Made by a program: the position numbers and the translations under genes
The notes under the pieces: generated by a model
What the model was told of the DNA's origin: nothing
The model's input: only the letters and a program-made list of their open reading frames with translations
The model's database searches: none
DNA from: Aphanothece saxicola GSE-SYN-MK-01-06B
GTDB lineage: Bacteria > Cyanobacteriota > Cyanobacteriia > PCC-6307 > Cyanobiaceae
Length of the DNA: 64,000 bases
Assembly: GCA_019359745.1 (NCBI GenBank)
Contig: JAHHGT010000002.1
Location: forward strand, 1 to 64,000
Direction of reading: 5' to 3'
In this document: positions 60,692 to 64,000 of the stretch, piece after piece
Numbering within the stretch: the first letter of the stretch is position 1
How the letters are laid out: each line of letters starts with the position of its first letter

Positions 60692-62418
60692 GGGCCCGCC
60701 CCTGGTGGCTCGGGGCCCTGGTTCTGCTGATCGCAATCGGCGTGTCCCTGTTGCCGCCAGCGGTGGCGGCAACAGGGACCGTCAGCAACGCTGGGGCCAG
60801 CGCGGCTCCGGTGTCCCCAGACGACCGCAACGCCGTGGTGGCGGCCGGCAGTTTCGAGCTGGCCAAGGTGAGGATCCTCGGCGTTCCAGCCATCACCGTG
60901 GCGTCACCGGTGGTGGGCAGCCAAGGCGATGCGCCCAACGCCCAGCGCCGCGCCGAGGTGATCGAAGGAAACCTGCGCCTGCTCTACAACCCCGAGCACC
61001 TCTGCAGCGAGAGCGAACAGATCGCCGAGTGGGTCCTGATCCGGGTGCTGGGGGGGAGCGGGGGGGCCTGTGAGCCGTCGCCGCTGCAGGGGGTGACAGG
61101 CAGCGCCCCCGAGCGACTGGTGGTGGAGCGCCGGCAGCTGCCGGGGGGCGATGTGGTGCTGGAGGCCCGGGTGCCGGAACGCTCCGAGCCCCTGCCCCTG
61201 CTCACGGTCACCCGGGCCGATGCCAGCCTCAACGGCATCAGCGCCATGGACCTGGGGGAACGCTGGCAGCAGCGGCTGCAGAGCCGTCTGCGCCATGCCC
61301 GCCAGGTGATGCAGCCGGCCGACATGCGCCGCCGCTGGCAGATCACCCTCACAGTGCAACTGGCTCTGGCCCTGGTCACCGCCGCCACCCTCTGGCTGTG
61401 GCGCCGGAACCGGCACCACTGCTCCGGGCTCATCCGCCGCCGCAGCTCCAGCCCTGACCGGGCCCTGGAGCAGCGCCTGCAGTTCCACCAGGTCATCGGG
61501 CTGGTGCTGCTGCTGCTGGTGCTGCTTCAGCTGATGGTCATGCTGGCCTTGGGGGTGATGGCCGTCCCGGGCAAGGTGCCCCTGGGGCTGCAGCTGTTGC
61601 TGCAACCGGTTCACTCCGTCATCAAGCTGCTGCTGGTGGGGCTGGCCGGCCTGCTGGCGCGCTCCCTGGCGACGTTTCTGCTGCACCAGTGGGCCGACGG
61701 CGCCCGGGTGCCGGTGGAGGAGCAGGCCCGCCGGGAGCAGCGGCACCGCAGCCTGCTGCGGGTGAGCCATCGCCTCATCGATCTTGCCTGCATCCTGGTG
61801 GCGGCCGGCTGGATCCTGGTCGACATCCCAGGCATCCGCGCCGCCTCCTCTTCCCTGCTGCTGGCCGGCGGCGCCCTGCTGGGCGGCCTGGCGCTGGTGT
61901 TCCAGGGGCTGCTGCGAGACTTCGTCGCCGGCCTCGCCGTGCTGATCGAAGACCGCTACGCCATCGGCGACTGGGTGGAGATCGGCGGCCTCGAAGGCGA
62001 CGTGGTGGATGTCGGTGTGCTGAGCACCCAGCTGCATTGCCTCGACCACCGGGTGGCCGTGGTCCAGAACAGCGCCTTCGACCGGGTGGTCAACCACACC
62101 AAGCTGCGCTCCGGCGAGGAGGTGAAGCTGCTGATCTCCCACCGCTGCACCGCCATCGGCCAGGCCCTGGCGGTGGTGGCCGAGGAGCTCGCCGCCTTCC
62201 ACGCCGACCTCACCTGGGGCCCCCGCCTGCTCGCGCCACCCCTGTTGCGGGGCGTCAGCGCCACCGGCCCGCTGGGCATCACCGTGAGCGCCCTGCTCAC
62301 CACCGTGGCCGGTGAGCAGTGGGCCTGCTCCCGGGAGCTGCAGGGGCGGCTGGTGGCCCGCTTCCAGCGGGAGGGGATCCCCCTGGCCGATGGCCTGGAG
62401 CTGGCCAGCCGGAGCTGA
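60688..62418 (+). CDS. MscS-family channel with long N-terminal domain
   Basis: 576 residues: signal/membrane start LLIAIGVSLLPPAVAATGTV, a periplasmic domain (about 30-200), three membrane segments (about 220-340), then MscS pore helix and beta domain SSLLLAGGALLGGLALVFQG and LLRDFVAGLAVLIEDRYAIG (about 385-430). It is a large MscS of the YnaI/MscK kind. Coupled to the MoaB-like gene. A second smaller MscS with a lipoprotein lies at 37.6 kb. Confidence 0.92.
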   Translation: MRARPWWLGALVLLIAIGVSLLPPAVAATGTVSNAGASAAPVSPDDRNAVVAAGSFELAKVRILGVPAITVASPVVGSQGDAPNAQRRAEVIEGNLRLLYNPEHLCSESEQIAEWVLIRVLGGSGGACEPSPLQGVTGSAPERLVVERRQLPGGDVVLEARVPERSEPLPLLTVTRADASLNGISAMDLGERWQQRLQSRLRHARQVMQPADMRRRWQITLTVQLALALVTAATLWLWRRNRHHCSGLIRRRSSSPDRALEQRLQFHQVIGLVLLLLVLLQLMVMLALGVMAVPGKVPLGLQLLLQPVHSVIKLLLVGLAGLLARSLATFLLHQWADGARVPVEEQARREQRHRSLLRVSHRLIDLACILVAAGWILVDIPGIRAASSSLLLAGGALLGGLALVFQGLLRDFVAGLAVLIEDRYAIGDWVEIGGLEGDVVDVGVLSTQLHCLDHRVAVVQNSAFDRVVNHTKLRSGEEVKLLISHRCTAIGQALAVVAEELAAFHADLTWGPRLLAPPLLRGVSATGPLGITVSALLTTVAGEQWACSRELQGRLVARFQREGIPLADGLELASRS

Positions 62419-62862
62419 TCAGGGCGACCCCATCCCCCGCGGGTCGCGCCAGAGCAGCACGCCCTCGCGGCGCTGCGCGTGGAAATCGCCCGCCCGGCCA
62501 TCCCCCCTGCCGGTGAGGCCCCCATCCGGGGCGCCGATCACCCGGCCTTCGGCATCGAAAAGCACGCTGGTCTGGTCGCAGCACTGGGGCGGCAGGTAGT
62601 ACACCACCTGGCCCCGGTACCAATAGCGCCATACCGACTGGGGCGGGTTGCCCGGCGGCCTGGCCTTGATCTGCCCGATCAGCCGCTGCAGCCAGGACGG
62701 CGGGCCGGCGGGGGAGGCCAGGGCGGCAGGTCCGGCCAGGGCCAGGGCGGCGGTGGTCGTGGCGGCCAGGAGGATCACCCCCCCGGCCAGGCCGAGCCGA
62801 GCCAGGCACCGCCTCTTCTGCGGGCGCTCGATCATTCGCGGCACGACGACTGGCCTGGCCAT
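62419..62862 (-). CDS. DUF6970-like secreted protein
   Basis: 147 residues from ATG 62862 (alternative 62835). A hydrophobic segment LGLAGGVILLAATTTAALAL, then SVWRYWYRGQVVYYLPPQCC, DQTSVLFDAEGRVIGAPDGG and TGRGDGRAGDFHAQRR: the CCDQ...APDGG.TGRGDG pattern is that of DUF6970 domains of secreted and cell-wall proteins. Convergent with the MscS gene (no gap). Function unknown. Confidence 0.65.
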   Translation of the reverse strand: MARPVVVPRMIERPQKRRCLARLGLAGGVILLAATTTAALALAGPAALASPAGPPSWLQRLIGQIKARPPGNPPQSVWRYWYRGQVVYYLPPQCCDQTSVLFDAEGRVIGAPDGGLTGRGDGRAGDFHAQRREGVLLWRDPRGMGSP

Positions 62863-62895
62863 CAACGGTACGCTGATTCGGCCGGAGGAAGGTGC

Positions 62896-63387
62896 ATGGC
62901 TTCAACGATGGCAAACCACGAAACCTTCATCCGCCAGGCCATCCGGCTGTCGCGAAAAGCCGCCATCGATTACGGCACCGGCGGAGCCTTCGGCGCGGTG
63001 ATCGTCAAGGACGGGGTGGTCATCTCCCAGGGGATGAACCGGGTCGTGGCCAGCCATGACCCCACCTGGCACGGAGAAATGGAGGCGATCCGGCTGGCCT
63101 GCATCACCCTGCAGAGTTTCAAGCTGCCCGGCTGCATTCTCTACACCTCCGCCGAGCCTTGTCCGATGTGCATGGCCACCTGCTACTGGGCAGGAATCGA
63201 GGAGGTTTACTACGCGGCGACCGTGGAAGATGCCCTTGAATACGGTGATTTCGATGATCGCCCGATCTACGAGCAGCTGGCCCTGCCCAAGGAAAAACGC
63301 TCGATCCGGCTGCACCAGATCCTGAGAGAGGAAGCGGTGGAGGTCTGGAAGGAGTACCAGGCCAGACCCGACCGGGTCCGCTACTGA
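62896..63387 (+). CDS. nucleoside deaminase (guanine deaminase-like)
   Basis: 163 residues. Zinc-dependent deaminase motifs HGEMEAIRLA (His-x-Glu) and PCPMCMATCYWAG (Pro-Cys-x-x-Cys). GAFGAVIVKDGVVISQGMNR belongs to the cytidine/deoxycytidylate deaminase superfamily, GuaD/TadA branch; the ending DFDDRPIYEQLALP fits guanine deaminases. GGAGGAAGG Shine-Dalgarno just upstream of ATG 62896. Divergent from the DUF6970 gene. Confidence 0.9.
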   Translation: MASTMANHETFIRQAIRLSRKAAIDYGTGGAFGAVIVKDGVVISQGMNRVVASHDPTWHGEMEAIRLACITLQSFKLPGCILYTSAEPCPMCMATCYWAGIEEVYYAATVEDALEYGDFDDRPIYEQLALPKEKRSIRLHQILREEAVEVWKEYQARPDRVRY

Positions 63388-63417
63388 GTCTTCCGGGGGT
63401 CTGCAGCGGTCGGGCGC

Positions 63418-64000
63418 TCAGGAGCTGGTGGCGGGAAGGACGCGGAACAGCTGCAGCATCAGCGCCAGGCTCGCCAGGAGCGTCACCAGGGTCAACCGGC
63501 GGCCAAGGCGGCTGCCGGTGCCCTCCAGCCAGGGCCGGCAGCGCCGGCTGATCCAGGGCACCAACCACCAGCCGGTGAGCGCCACGGTGCAGACATTGCC
63601 CAGCAGCAGGCCGGTGGGGCCATCCAGCGGCAGGGGCCGCAGCAGCACCCGCAACACCGCCACGGTGGGGTAGAGAACCACCAGCACCAGCAGGTTCACC
63701 TTCCAGATGGGCTCGGACGCCTGGCCGGCCGCCCCCAGCCAGCGGGCGTAGCCCTCCCAGTCGGAGCGGCCTTCGTAGCGGTAGCCGCCGCGCTCGGCGG
63801 CGCTGAGCAGATCGCGCCGTTCCTGGCAGTCCATCCAGCCCATGAAGGTGCCGGGGGTGGTGAAGCTCAGCTCCGACGCGTACAGCAGCCGGCCGTCATG
63901 GGGTTCACGGCCCAGGGGGGAGGGGGCGGTTTCGGCCACGAAGCCCGGATGGCGGCGGGCGGCCGCCATCAGCCGGTCCTCCATCGCCAGGAACGCCGCC
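63418..64000 (-). CDS. ABM-domain protein with C-terminal membrane segments, N-terminus outside window
   Basis: The visible 194 codons read from the right edge (AAFLAMEDRLMAAARRHPGF) through the ABM-type ASELSFTTPGTFMGWMDCQE RRDLL, then two to three hydrophobic segments (VNLLVLVVLYPTVAVLRVLL, LLGNVCTVALTGWWLVPWIS and LVTLLASLALMLQLFRVLP). This matches antibiotic-biosynthesis-monooxygenase-like proteins with a membrane tail. The frame is open to the last base, so the start lies beyond 64000. Confidence 0.75.
   Translation of the reverse strand, partial: AAFLAMEDRLMAAARRHPGFVAETAPSPLGREPHDGRLLYASELSFTTPGTFMGWMDCQERRDLLSAAERGGYRYEGRSDWEGYARWLGAAGQASEPIWKVNLLVLVVLYPTVAVLRVLLRPLPLDGPTGLLLGNVCTVALTGWWLVPWISRRCRPWLEGTGSRLGRRLTLVTLLASLALMLQLFRVLPATSS

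Overview
This is a GC-rich bacterial chromosome segment, most likely from a picocyanobacterium of the Cyanobium / freshwater-type Synechococcus group. Cyanobacterial markers are a cyAbrB-type regulator, a chorismate lyase of the plastoquinone route, a ScyD/ScyE-type protein with a cyanobacterial PEP-CTERM-like tail, paired DUF3721 proteins and scattered GCGATCGC octamers (for example 22 bases of context around 24622, 39082 and 39677). No rRNA, tRNA or CRISPR array was seen.

Layout. 1-8.3 kb: housekeeping (mnmG without its 5' end, chorismate lyase, a minus-strand group with a SprT-like protein and a 31-codon frame, ligA). 8.4-18 kb: an envelope and secretion block with a GH10 glycosidase, a HlyD-type adaptor coupled to a BcsA-type cellulose synthase, then a PpiC-like protein, a type I secretion ABC exporter and a second HlyD adaptor, nearly all translationally coupled. 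18-22 kb: a methyltransferase, a TVP38/DedA-like membrane protein, a candidate MACPF-like plus jacalin-lectin protein and a 6-phosphogluconate/hydroxyisobutyrate-type dehydrogenase. 22.0-25.1 kb: an accessory island with an AT-rich HTH/HATPase/STAS-like gene, repeat-rich flanking DNA, a strong candidate integron attC site and a two-gene unit with a HExxH protein. 25.1-41 kb: valS, a four-PAS diguanylate cyclase, DUF2157 plus a GDYXXLXY gene broken by a stop codon, an acyltransferase, a 2OG oxygenase, a ScyD/E-like protein, a lipoprotein-MscS pair, cyAbrB, a possible small RNA and a Zn/Mn permease.

41-43.2 kb carries a minus-strand ECF sigma locus (small membrane protein, sigma factor, RskA-like anti-sigma, bicupin ChrR-like protein). 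43.6-49.4 kb is a sulfur-handling locus: ArsR/BigR-like repressor, persulfide dioxygenase-rhodanese fusion, rhodanese, TauE/SafE exporter, OsmC-like protein, and a sulfite-oxidase-fold molybdoprotein with a b561-type cytochrome. 49.4-57.2 kb is looser accessory DNA (DUF3721 pair, symporter, CPBP protease, secreted unknown proteins, HAD hydrolase with a frameshifted partner). 57.2-64 kb returns to compact genes: an MGS-like/diacylglycerol kinase fusion, metallophosphoesterase, MoaB-like, MscS, a DUF6970-like lipoprotein-sized protein, a nucleoside deaminase and a truncated ABM-domain membrane protein.

All family assignments come from reading motifs and overall similarity by eye; no database search was run.
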